DNA of 64,000 nt. It comes from Fimbriimonadia bacterium. GTDB lineage: Bacteria > Armatimonadota > Fimbriimonadia > Fimbriimonadales > JABRVX01. Below are positions 35,901-44,087 of this stretch, piece by piece (position 1 is the first letter of the stretch; each line of letters opens with the position of its first letter). The notes below the pieces were generated by a model. It was not told the DNA's origin. It did no database searches and saw only the letters and a program-made list of their open reading frames with translations. The DNA lies in NCBI GenBank assembly GCA_039961735.1, contig JABRVX010000012.1:62001-126000 (forward strand), given 5' to 3'. Made by a program: the position numbers and the translations under genes.

Positions 35901-37628
35901 TTGGTGCAGCGCCTGCAGCTCCGCAAGGAGAGACTTGATAGCCTCCATGTGGAGCTTGCCCAGTTCCACTGCCTCTAGCGTGCCGTCGTCATCACCCAAT
36001 CCTGCGCAGGTCGCCGCTTCGAGCTGGGCTTGGTCGAATGCCACGGCGGCCTCGGCTAGTGCCCCTCGAACCTGTAGGTATCTGTCTAAGAGAGGCAGCA
36101 GATTTTCGAGGTACTCGATTGCCTCGGGTGAAGGGTGATCGAAGTACGGCGCCCACCGTGCACTGAAAGCGAGATCTTCCTGGGGGCTCATCTCCCCATA
36201 GACCAAACGCATCGCCTCGACTACCGCGCTCACCAGTCCTGTGTACTGCGCCTCGGTCATACTCCGAATCTCTACGTCCGGTGTCAGGCGAACAGGCGGG
36301 ACGTCGGTGGGGATGGGTGGTGGCGGCATTGAGCCAGGTGGCTCAGGCGAGTGGGGCGGTAGGTCGAACAACATGTTGGTAGTAGTCTCTGCAACTACGG
36401 CAGGCCCCTCCCCCCTCACCTCGGCCAAACGGTTCTTCAGACTCGCGATGACGTTCTCGTCCCGCGGATTGGCGCGCTCGCGGAGACGTAAAGCCACGGA
36501 GAGATACTTTTCTGCTTCCTTGTCCTTTCCTTGCAAGTGCAGGCACCAACCGAGTGCGCTGGCGGTGACCGGCCAGTCGGCCGTGTCCTTGCCGTTGAGC
36601 TTTTCCTTTCGCTGCAACGCTTCTCTCAGCACCGGTTCTGCCTCGGTGAGCTTTCCCAGGTCGCGGAGGGTGATGCCGAGGTTGTTGAGCAGGTGCGCGT
36701 AGTTGACGTTCTCGGTTGACTTGGCTCGCTGGTAGAGGCGTTTGGCGTGAAGCAGGACCGGCTCCGCCTCGGGATAGTTCTTTTGAATGGTGAGTATCGC
36801 CCCGAGCAGCCGCATGTCGCTGCCAGATTCGAAGGACCCGACGCCGTATGCCTTTTCGCTGAGCGCGACGGACTCGTACAGGGTTTGGATTGCAGCTTGG
36901 TCTTGTTTCTGGTTGAACAGGCACACCGCGAGGAGAGAGTTGGCTTGGGAGTGTTCCTTCGTGCCGTAACCAAAGCGGGACTTGGCCAACTCGACTGCCC
37001 GCTGCGCCTGATCGGCCGACTTAGGATCCGACAGCGCCTTGTTGACAGCCTGCAAGAGGGAGTTTAGTTGTTTTCGGTCATCGGCAGACGGATTAGGCCT
37101 GATGGGGCTGCCAGGCTGTGCCCAAGCCGTGTGCGACAACACCTCGACCGATCCCACCATCGCACGCAGGCCCGCGCCACCAGGAAGTCTGCCTGCGTAC
37201 AGAGGGCTGCCGGACAAAAGCGGAGCCATTGTCGCCTCGACAGGATCTGTGCCGCCCAGGGCCATCCACACACGATTGCCGATGCGTCGGATGGTTAGGC
37301 GTGCAGAGCCTAAGGCTGGAAGCGGGCTCCCCGAGAGGCTCTTCCATCCGCCGTCTTGCCATTCGAGCAGCGGCACACGATCATCGGTGATGGAGAGGCG
37401 GATAGCGCCCCGAAGCCCCGGATCGCCCGATTGGATGACGGCGCCAGGCTTCTCGCAGCGGATGTCCAGCTCGAGCGCGAAGTCGGCGACGGGGTAGGTG
37501 TCGGCGAGCAGTGCCGATGCAGAGGTATCTCGCAGCTCGATGGGTTTGGCCTGTTGCGCGTGGGTGCCGATGGCAGCTAGGAGCAGCATTGGAGTTAGTC
37601 GCCAGAAGGCCAGGCTCGGATTTCGCAT
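32985..37628 (-). CDS. Giant multidomain secreted protein (TPR, PKD-like, coiled coil, novel C-terminus)
   Basis: 1547 aa from ATG 37628 with GGAGG upstream and a signal peptide ending IGTHAQ. Regions in order: an N-terminal ~150-residue beta domain resembling LamG/DUF1080-like sandwiches (FALELDIRCEKPGAVIQSGD); TPR units (about 190-410, e.g. VNYAHLLNNLGITLRDLGKL); a Pro-rich linker; a helical part; a PKD-like domain (about 630-710, VSWQFSDGKSLTGGMEPIGR); long coiled coils (about 930-1100); hydrophobic Ala/Gly helices (about 1130-1210); and a C-terminal ~350-residue basic domain (AFVNFTTSGHPEAYKDLAWL). That order recalls polymorphic-toxin/secreted effector architecture, but no toxin motif is recognised. 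Confidence 0.75.
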   Translation of the reverse strand: MRNPSLAFWRLTPMLLLAAIGTHAQQAKPIELRDTSASALLADTYPVADFALELDIRCEKPGAVIQSGDPGLRGAIRLSITDDRVPLLEWQDGGWKSLSGSPLPALGSARLTIRRIGNRVWMALGGTDPVEATMAPLLSGSPLYAGRLPGGAGLRAMVGSVEVLSHTAWAQPGSPIRPNPSADDRKQLNSLLQAVNKALSDPKSADQAQRAVELAKSRFGYGTKEHSQANSLLAVCLFNQKQDQAAIQTLYESVALSEKAYGVGSFESGSDMRLLGAILTIQKNYPEAEPVLLHAKRLYQRAKSTENVNYAHLLNNLGITLRDLGKLTEAEPVLREALQRKEKLNGKDTADWPVTASALGWCLHLQGKDKEAEKYLSVALRLRERANPRDENVIASLKNRLAEVRGEGPAVVAETTTNMLFDLPPHSPEPPGSMPPPPIPTDVPPVRLTPDVEIRSMTEAQYTGLVSAVVEAMRLVYGEMSPQEDLAFSARWAPYFDHPSPEAIEYLENLLPLLDRYLQVRGALAEAAVAFDQAQLEAATCAGLGDDDGTLEAVELGKLHMEAIKSLLAELQALHQEIDALGDPPDPAAQKEEARRRFKSLLEETQKLLPSFAIKPAKTKTELNKKVVLTPVGKNLPTGVRVSWQFSDGKSLTGGMEPIGRIFDKPGTYTGVATATDPKTKKLIAKATTTIIVAEKAATPGVWRLEKVDKKDDRGQSGYTFTPTVTFSDNSLSTNATTGGEGSMSGGRVLGKCNRITTVAWTAPPATIRPNEPFDIRLMITDNVQGDIESLAGGGPGAVCGLNLYLTVDSPFVGMTPSTRKYEQDGYSHYFVAGLTVDSDKFLRIKDYRPVGGQLSDEKTVKLALPPGTPGARFRIQFKAEDSTWSASSGRAAQSFRHYVYVYAGEGEEIVEEPPAELSLAELEKRANEEQIRFHEDNIAYYRDHIRGLERQLADAKDSASREAIEWQLMCARSNIQAEEDAIQRVKTGEWVRTRTEFDAYCLQRMAAQGREMAQEWAEITRLQAAVPRLLDMLPYEQRRDLRAFVDRHLNTETMASRDMEQMRNAVRLLGERVQAHWSGEMAKEQEKADTANYCLEKAQEIKSVADNAMFVASFAGGPLIYSAYMGATGYIEGGPTQALKQGIQSLGQIGYLAVSAYDGYERSGIVGAAADVARAAATAFVLKRVIGSVTRAMAGKGSEGVPNTKKWPTVQQQIDAARFQSEAANGRALVKLFKSRAEKLAEAGKSGASKEVIERLRREAEDAAAAIKSSFAAKMQLNQAVRSGDAKLGNWYRSHERQINGKVKAELESIMKREGWSPQKIREFRNASSAGKASMDMDLGAAEPPRYLMQGGKPVPNPEYADWRRGLTQNGQPRSPHEFQEAGQKYLEEAYKKVTGRNPDQAFVNFTTSGHPEAYKDLAWLGRKGEKSVNISRVDPKWASQAGEVGKFKVNELPAQHPSLGRYNTMQENCRGLVKELDSKLGNELAKMPAAQRQYLQKLRSVMEDFATNRIGPIDADRKLQQLTGGRGIGHVADLIGSLMHASAIR

Positions 37629-38551
37629 AAGGTTCCTCCCGAGATGCCCAGCGCGGGTGCAATCCATTGAGATGAATCGGCGGGGGAGGGGACGAGTTCG
37701 AGTCGATGCGAGGGGTTTGGCGAACGGTTGTGCGAATTGGGTACGGATGTCCTACAGGGTGCTTGACGGCGCTCTGGGCGTGGGGCCTGCGAGATTGTTT
37801 GCAGAAGGGCTTGCAAATCTGCGGGCTCTGTGCCCTTAGATTGGCAATCGGGAGGTAAATTTAGTTACTGCTTTTCCTGATTGATAACATTATCTCTGTA
37901 CGCCTCTACGAGACCTTGCGGATTGATAACAGGAATGTTGCCGAGTTAGACGGCGCAAGCCGTAAGTTTCCTTCGTAGCTTCCTGTATTGGGACAAGAGT
38001 TCGGCTCTAGCCCCCGTGTTTTGAGTCCGAAGAGGGTTCGTGAAATGGTTTGGGAAAGAGACCCCCCGATGCGCGCGGTCCGCGATGCCTTGGAAACCGG
38101 CAGCCCGAGTGGCGGCCAGCCCCGACTGCGGGTTCGTCCCGCGGGCAGGGAATGCGCACTCGGCTGGCGTTCGAGATGCGGTCTGCGTGGCACAAAGGAT
38201 CTCCGACCCCCGACCAGCCGAGTGCTTGTGATGACAAGCCATTCGACGAAGGGGCGCGCGGCTTGGCCACCGCGCGCCCCTTGCTTCAGGCATCCCTACG
38301 GTCTGCTTGCAGGCAGACCCCAACTCCCGCGAAGCGTCACCTTACTGGAAATGGAGGACGCCCATGCCGTTAAGACGTGATCTCCTGCGGCCTCGTTCCA
38401 GAAGCTTTCGCGTCGGCCTCCTGCTACGCATCTTCATCTCCGGCTGCCTGCCCCTGCCCTCGTTGGCTTGCGGACGGCCGCGCAGCATCCTCCCGGCGGG
38501 CACCCCACGCCCTATCGGCTTCCGACAGATCTCTTCAAATAAGGAGGGTAA
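37629..38551. other. Long intergenic region, no confident gene
   Basis: About 920 bp between divergent genes. Two direct copies of GATTGATAACA (37879-37889 and 37921-37931) are 42 bp apart. A strong hairpin at 38251-38280 ends the GC-rich middle part. One small frame at 38364-38564 (66 codons, MPLRRDLLRPRSRSF..., with GGAGG upstream) overlaps the next gene's start and is only a weak candidate for a leader peptide. No riboswitch class could be recognised. Confidence 0.5.
38251..38280. terminator. Strong hairpin, terminator-like
   Basis: Perfect 11-bp stem GGGGCGCGCGG / CCGCGCGCCCC with an 8-nt loop, followed by TTGCTTC. It lies about 270 bp upstream of the next gene with no gene ending near it, so it may be an attenuator or end an untranslated RNA. 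Confidence 0.55.
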
Positions 38552-39331
38552 GTGTCTTCAATGACGCAGACTAGACTGATCCGTATCGTTCTCTGCAGCC
38601 TGCTCTTAGTGGGTGCATCTCTCTGCTCGCAGGCGCAGCTCTTCGACCGCGGCCTGCCGACGGCCAACCTGAACAACGCTGCCGGAGCCAATCGCAGCAA
38701 CGTGGCGTGGGGGTTCGGCTATGAAGCGGGCGAGGGCAACAACGAGTGGTTCACTGGTGATGACTTCACACTCCCAGCCAACTCACCCGGCAAAGTCTGG
38801 CGTGTGACCAAGATCCGGATCTGGGCAGTTGCCGGCGCAGCCGGCGACCCCGGATTCAAGTTAGGTGACAGGTACTATAACGTCACGCTCTATGGTTCAG
38901 GGGGGCACGGTGCTGTCGTGCCGATCAAGTCTGGCGACATTGCACCAGGTACTAACACGGCGCTGATACCGGGTACCACGACTGCCAATCCCGACATTAC
39001 GTTCACTCCCGTACAGTACGCGGGCGGACTTGACTACCAGACAGGTTCCGGTGCCTTCGCGCAGATATGGCAAACCGACTTCGTCAATCTCGATTGGCTT
39101 GTCCCGGGAGGACGGCCGATTCGGTTCGGTGTCCACGGACTGGTCTACGACAACGTCAACCGAGTTTGGTTCAACCACGCATCGAACGCGGCACTCAGTG
39201 GTTCGACACAAGATGGGGCCGACGATCTGATGCGAGACTTCTACGTTCATAACCTGCAGAGCGGCGATGGGACTTGGGACAGCGACGGTTATGGCTGGGA
39301 CAAGTCCAGCGACATCAACGTGCAAGTGTGA
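38552..39331 (+). CDS. Exported protein, N-terminal part of a TGA-interrupted frame
   Basis: 259 aa from GTG 38552 (AGGAGG at 38542-38547, 4-nt spacing); ATG 38561 is three codons later. The signal peptide ends GASLCSQA. A ~230-residue beta domain follows (SNVAWGFGYEAGEGNNEWFT, LDWLVPGGRPIRFGVHGLVY). It ends DINVQV at a TGA, and the same frame then continues without another stop into the 39368-41557 frame. Together they would make one ~1000-aa secreted dockerin protein. The domain itself resembles surface/PEP-CTERM-type ectodomains. Confidence 0.7.
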   Translation: MSSMTQTRLIRIVLCSLLLVGASLCSQAQLFDRGLPTANLNNAAGANRSNVAWGFGYEAGEGNNEWFTGDDFTLPANSPGKVWRVTKIRIWAVAGAAGDPGFKLGDRYYNVTLYGSGGHGAVVPIKSGDIAPGTNTALIPGTTTANPDITFTPVQYAGGLDYQTGSGAFAQIWQTDFVNLDWLVPGGRPIRFGVHGLVYDNVNRVWFNHASNAALSGSTQDGADDLMRDFYVHNLQSGDGTWDSDGYGWDKSSDINVQV

Positions 39332-41557
39332 GCCGAAGGGGTCGAGCTGCCTCTACCCGGCTTCCCCGTGGATCTCAACGGCACTTACATCTGTCCTAGT
39401 GTGACCGATGTGGGTCTCGTCTACCCGGGGGTAGCCATGGCTGCCACGGTCGCCGATCCGTACTACGGGCAAGTGATCGAGCGCAGCGGGCCCGGAACAC
39501 CGAACGACTGGGACCCGAACGTGGTGGAAGGTACTTTCACACCCTTCTCGGACGACGTAAAGCCACCCAATCCGCTTACGGTGACCGCTGCGAACATGAC
39601 ATTTCAGGCCGACCTGGACCTGACAGGTACCTGGCAGTCCGGTGACATGTTTGGTATTGCGGTCGGTGGGGGCGGACTAATGGCCGGTGCGGTGGTAACC
39701 CTTCAGGGCTCCGTATATCGCATCGAGTTGGGATCCCGCCTCATGTTGGCACCCTGGACCATGCAGACCGGCGGCACTCCCTTTGTTGCCGCCCCAACGA
39801 ACACACAGTTCCGAGTGCTGGTAAGCGTGGACCTGGCAGGCAAGCTCAGCGGCTCGGTGACACCTCTCAATGGCGTCGGAGCCGGCGTGCCGGTGAGCCT
39901 GGGCGGGCCGTACGACCCTACCATCGGCGCATACTCTCTACCAGGGACGGTGGGTTTCGCGGCCGGGTTCGTGTGCGATACGAACAAGACGCTGGCGGCG
40001 ACAGAGGTCACGAACTTCGTGACCGATCGACCGAACGACGTGCTGTTCGCCTTTTTGGACGACCCGTACGTGCGCTCGAACGAGCTGGCGTTCTATCGCT
40101 TCGGCATGGCGAACCTTACGCAATTGGTGAGCGGCTATCAGCAATTCTTCGCCTCCAGCGGGCCGCAGACGCTGGTGGATCTGGGTTCGCTAGGCGCATA
40201 CTACACCGGGCTGCCGTTCTCCAATCATATCTTGGACCCGAGAGGCATTACCACACAGGCGGGCTTGGCAGCCGGTATAGCGCTGCCTGGGAGCCCCACG
40301 CAGATCAACGCTACGCTGGCCACCCTGCCGTACGATCCTTCGGTGGAGGGACTCGCTTCGCTGACCATCATGCCGGACAACGGTAATCCGCTGATACCGA
40401 CGCGATTCACCTCGCCCATAGGTCTACCTATCCTGCCGGGCGCGCTTCACGCGTCCAATCTGCTGGTGATTGACGATACGCCACCCTTCCTCGGCAACAT
40501 GACAGCCATGCAGGGAGTGCTCAACGTGCTGGGCGGAATCAATCCTGTCATTCAGGGGCCAATCGTGATCACCGTGGATGCGCGCGACCTGTGGACGCTA
40601 ACGCCTAACAACGGAGCCGGATTGGAGAACTACCCGCTGATCAGCATAGACTTCCCCTCCGGCCCCGACGTCCTGAATCAGCCGATGCATGCCCTGGTAG
40701 GTAACACCTTCGGGTTCGATACTGCTGTTACGGGTGCGCACGGGTGTGGAACCGCTACAATCACCATCACCGGCTCGGACGATGCTGGCAACATGGCCGT
40801 TCTGAACGGAAGTCTCGACCTCAACACGAAGCAGGTCAGCGCGACGGTGGAGCTGAAGAACGTGCATCTGCCACTGCTAACCTCCGTGACGCGAGCGATC
40901 CAGTTCCAAGTCGGTGGAACCGGAGGGAGCAATCCACCCGTTTCGTTCTTCAAGGACCTGGTATTCAGCGATCCGGATGGACCCGGCGGCCAACACGCGA
41001 CCGGCAGCGTGGTATTGACAGCACTCGATGCCCCGATACCCTGTACTGGCAGCCCCACGCACATCAGTGCGAAGGACCCGCTGCACACGCTAAGGAAGAC
41101 CATCCCACTCGGCGGTGTGTCACCTAACTACACGGCATCATTCACTGGCACGGCGAACTCCCTGTCCGGCGGAGATGCTAACGGTGACAACCTCATCGAC
41201 ATCCTCGACTTCGGCATGTTCGCATGGAGGTTCGGACAGAACCTCGGTGCGGATACGGACGTGAACACCACATACAACACCACTACTGATCCGCATCCCG
41301 ACTTTAGCGGGAACGGCTTGGTGGACACCGCCGACTACACCTACATCCAGACCGGCTTCCTAACCGTTGGCGATCTGCCCGTTGGTCCGTACATACCACA
41401 AGGTACACCAAAGGTGACGGCTACGGTTCGTGAGATGCTGGACGCAGGGATTCGAATCGCTCCGTTCTTCGACCTGAACCGAGATGGCTGGGTGACGATG
41501 GAAGAGATAGTCGAGTGGTTGCGGTGGGGTGGCACCGGAGGACCTGCAGGCCGGTAG
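39332..41557 (+). pseudogene. C-terminal part of the interrupted secreted protein (dockerin and EF-hand-like end)
   Basis: In phase with the preceding frame, directly after the TGA at 39329-39331. It has no signal peptide and no convincing SD; the first GTG is at 39368. Codons right after the stop read AEGVELPLPGFPVDLNGTY, which continues naturally. Beta-rich domains follow, then a dockerin-like pair (GGDANGDNLIDILDFGMFAW; PDFSGNGLVDTADYTYIQTG) and a final EF-hand-like DLNRDGWVTMEEIVEWL. It would be exported only if the TGA is read through or is an error, so this is either a broken gene or a readthrough product. Confidence 0.6.
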
Positions 41558-41586
41558 CCCTTGGACAATGGGGCGAGTGACGGGCA

Positions 41587-41620
41587 GGCCGGCGGCGGGC
41601 TCCAAGAGCCGCCGCCGGCC
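41587..41620 (+). terminator. Terminator-like hairpin
   Basis: GGCCGGCGGCGG / CCGCCGCCGGCC stem extended by CTC/GAG with one bulged G, loop CAA, just after the frame ending at 41557. No T-tract. Confidence 0.65.
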
Positions 41621-41650
41621 TCCAGAAACGCAAGGTGAAAGGATACGATA

Positions 41651-42625
41651 ATGAAAAGAGTCGGTACGCTCTTCGGGATAACGGTCGCGATCTGGTCGTG
41701 TGGACCGGTGAATGCTCAGGTCACTCTCGACCTTCAGCCAGACTATCAGGAGGTGTACGTCGGGCAGACTGTCAGCATCGAGCTGTGGGCGATATCGGAG
41801 ACGTCTGCTACGGAGTACACATCGGCGATGGATATATGCCTTCTATGGGATCCCACCTACATGAACCCCTTGTCGTTCACGAACGCGGGAGCAGGTTATT
41901 CGTGGTTCCAGTCAGGATTTCTCTACCCCGGCGACCCGAATGCCAGTCTGGCAGACGGGGACGCCGTGTGGACCGCGTTTGCCGGGCCGGGCAATCCAGC
42001 ACCGATTCCGCCTGCGGGGCTGAAGGTGACAACGTTCCAGTTCCAGGCTTTGGCGGGCACGCCGGGGACCGTCTTCAGCATTCCAACGAACATCGGCCCC
42101 TATACCACCGTGGTCTATGATGGCTTCATACCTAACACGCCTATCACCGGCACGATAGACCCAGGAGCCATCGTGAAAATCATTCCTGTCGCGACGGTGT
42201 ATGGGAACGTGAATAGGCAGTTCTACCTCGGCGGTGCGGGAATGACCGGCACGTTAGAGTTTCGCGATCCCGACACACTGACTGTGTTGCACTCGCAACC
42301 TATCACCCTCGACGCCTCGGGTAACTACGCTGCCACGACCGTGCCCGTCGGCACGTATGACGTTGCACTCAAGTTGCACAACTGGCTGCGTCAGGTGTTG
42401 GAGGACGTGGTTATCACCGACCCTAGCACCAGTGGCGTCAACTTCACGGTGGTCAATGGTGATGCGAACGGTGACAACGCTGTGGACCTAATCGATCTCA
42501 ACTGGATTATGGTGAACTTCGGACAGCCGGGCCAGGTGATGGGGAACCTGAACTGGGACGGGCTGGTGGACATCCTGGACATGAACATCAACATGGTCAA
42601 CTTCGGTCTCGTGGGTGCTCCATAG
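41651..42625 (+). CDS. Secreted protein with cohesin-like domain and dockerin-like tail
   Basis: 324 aa with a signal peptide ending GPVNAQ. The first ~150 residues (LDLQPDYQEVYVGQTVSIEL, MDICLLWDPTYMNPLSF) resemble the cohesin-like/Ig-like fold in which a V.VG..V...L strand pair precedes a WDP motif. The beta-sandwich module (ATVYGNVNRQFYLGGAGMTG to TYDVALKLHNWLRQVL) and two dockerin-like loops (GDANGDNAVDLIDLNWIMVN; NLNWDGLVDILDMNINMVNF) follow. It probably takes part in extracellular protein assembly. The cohesin assignment is tentative. Confidence 0.75.
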   Translation: MKRVGTLFGITVAIWSCGPVNAQVTLDLQPDYQEVYVGQTVSIELWAISETSATEYTSAMDICLLWDPTYMNPLSFTNAGAGYSWFQSGFLYPGDPNASLADGDAVWTAFAGPGNPAPIPPAGLKVTTFQFQALAGTPGTVFSIPTNIGPYTTVVYDGFIPNTPITGTIDPGAIVKIIPVATVYGNVNRQFYLGGAGMTGTLEFRDPDTLTVLHSQPITLDASGNYAATTVPVGTYDVALKLHNWLRQVLEDVVITDPSTSGVNFTVVNGDANGDNAVDLIDLNWIMVNFGQPGQVMGNLNWDGLVDILDMNINMVNFGLVGAP

Positions 42626-42671
42626 CAAGGGCGTGCGGGACCTGCGAGGTGGGCGCGACCTCGCGCAAAGC

Positions 42672-42699
42672 GGGCGGACACCCCAGACGGTGTCCGCCC
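42672..42699 (+). terminator. Terminator hairpin
   Basis: Perfect 11-bp stem GGGCGGACACC / GGTGTCCGCCC with a 6-nt loop, about 46 bp after the stop of the cohesin-like gene. No strong T-run. Confidence 0.7.
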
Positions 42700-43060
42700 A
42701 GCCAACAGGTTCCGCGTCGGCGAAACTGGGCGATCCGGACCCGACTCGGGCCTACACTTCGAAGCGTGTGGCTACCCTCGGAATGCGCAGTTCCACCCAC
42801 CTTTCTGAGCCATTGAGCGAACTCCGGACCGAGCGCCCTTTCTACGTTCGGTGTGACTCTTATCGCACCCATTGCTAACCGGGGCCTCGCTCCGACTTCC
42901 ATGCAACTCGCGTTCCAGTCTCCAGTTACTTGGCCCGAGGCTGAGGAGCTCCGCGAGGAAGCGACGGGGCTGCCCCAAGGAGAGCCGGGCTGGCCGCCCG
43001 ATTGCGGGCGACGGCGTCAAGCAATGTCGAGAAAAAGCCCTAAAAATATTAGACAATATC

Positions 43061-43089
43061 TTGACATCCTGAGCGGTCTCGCGGATAAT
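43061..43089 (+). promoter_or_regulatory. Sigma70 promoter
   Basis: -35 TTGACA (43061-43066), 17-bp spacer, -10 GATAAT (43084-43089), about 60 bp upstream of the DUF4397 gene. This is the closest match to the consensus found in the window. Confidence 0.8.
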
Positions 43090-43150
43090 AGGCTCTAACG
43101 CAAGGACTCTGCCATCGAAGGTTTGGAGAGCCCAACTTAGGGGAAAGTTG

Positions 43151-43843
43151 ATGAATCGTTTCGTTCGCATGATCAGCGCGCTGACGCTTGCGGTCGGGCT
43201 GACCGTGGCGGCACTTGCCAGCAACGCGTCTCTCTATGTCGTTCACGGCATCAATGGCGGAGACCTCGGGCTAGACGAGGCTCTGCCCGTCGACGTTTAT
43301 GTGAACGATAGCCTGGCAATACCTGGCTTCACCTTCAAGGCGGTGGTTGGTCCGCTGTCGCTGCCTGCGGGTTCTTACGATATAGCCATCAAGCTCGCAA
43401 ACACCGACATCACTGTCATCGAGGCGACGGTTCCGTTCGCTTCGGGTGAGAACGCCACAGTGATCGCGCACCTAACTGAAGGTGGCGCACCAACCGCATC
43501 TAAGTTTACGAACAACGTTTCGCTTCCGGGTTTCTTCCGGAGCCGTGTTATCGTCCACCACACCGCGGCTGCTCCTGCAGTGGACGTATATCTGAAGCGC
43601 CTTCCCTTCTTCAGCCCGCTCGTCGTTCAGGACTTCGCGAACGGCGAGCAGGCTTCTGCGCTCATAGGCTCGGGCATCTACCGGCTGTGGCTGACTCCCG
43701 CTGGGACCACGACTCCCGTACTCGGTCCGGCCACCGCGCTGTTCATTCCTCGCACGACGTATCTCGTGTACGCTGTTGGCACAATCAACGACACGCGCAA
43801 CTCGCTCGACCTGATCGTCATCCCGGTCAAATTCGGGCGCTAG
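43151..43843 (+). CDS. DUF4397 exported protein
   Basis: 230 aa from ATG 43151 with a GGGGAAAG SD-like tract. The signal peptide ends TVAALASNAS. The body matches DUF4397, a beta-sandwich of two similar halves: LYVVHGINGGDLGLDEALPV, DVYVNDSLAIPGFTF and LPAGSYDIAI, then VIVHHTAAAPAVDVYLKRLP and LVYAVGTIND. DUF4397 occurs in surface and periplasmic proteins of unknown function. Expression is probably strong given the near-consensus promoter. Confidence 0.9.
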   Translation: MNRFVRMISALTLAVGLTVAALASNASLYVVHGINGGDLGLDEALPVDVYVNDSLAIPGFTFKAVVGPLSLPAGSYDIAIKLANTDITVIEATVPFASGENATVIAHLTEGGAPTASKFTNNVSLPGFFRSRVIVHHTAAAPAVDVYLKRLPFFSPLVVQDFANGEQASALIGSGIYRLWLTPAGTTTPVLGPATALFIPRTTYLVYAVGTINDTRNSLDLIVIPVKFGR

Positions 43844-43861
43844 GTACGACTGCACCTTCTG

Positions 43862-43890
43862 GGCCCCGGCCGAGCGAGGCGGCCGGGGCC
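43862..43890 (+). terminator. Rho-independent terminator
   Basis: 11-bp stem GGCCCCGGCCG / CGGCCGGGGCC with a 7-nt loop, then TTCTTCTC. It lies directly after the DUF4397 gene. Confidence 0.85.
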
Positions 43891-44087
43891 TTCTTCTCAC
43901 TCGGATCGGGCACACAGCTGAAACGGGCTCCAATATGCCCCGATTCGCCGCGCCAGCGGGAGCAGCACGGCCAATTCGGCTGTCATTGTAGGGTAGAGTG
44001 CTTTGCCCCTGAAGGCTGCTCGATGGCCGCCAGACCCTACGAGCCACCCTGGCGGCAGTAGACCTAGCGAACAGGAGCGATCTATCG

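Larger units (their letters stand above)
42626..43150. other. Intergenic region
   Basis: 525 bp without a convincing gene. It holds a terminator (42672-42699) and, just before the next gene, a near-consensus promoter (43061-43089). The middle is featureless. Confidence 0.5.

Noticed and set aside
38000-38250. Riboswitch
   Set aside because: Structured-looking and GC-rich, but no cobalamin, c-di-GMP or other known core motif could be matched.
39329-39331. Selenocysteine codon
   Set aside because: A small stem follows the TGA, but it does not match the bacterial SECIS pattern, no sel genes are in the window, and the protein looks structural.
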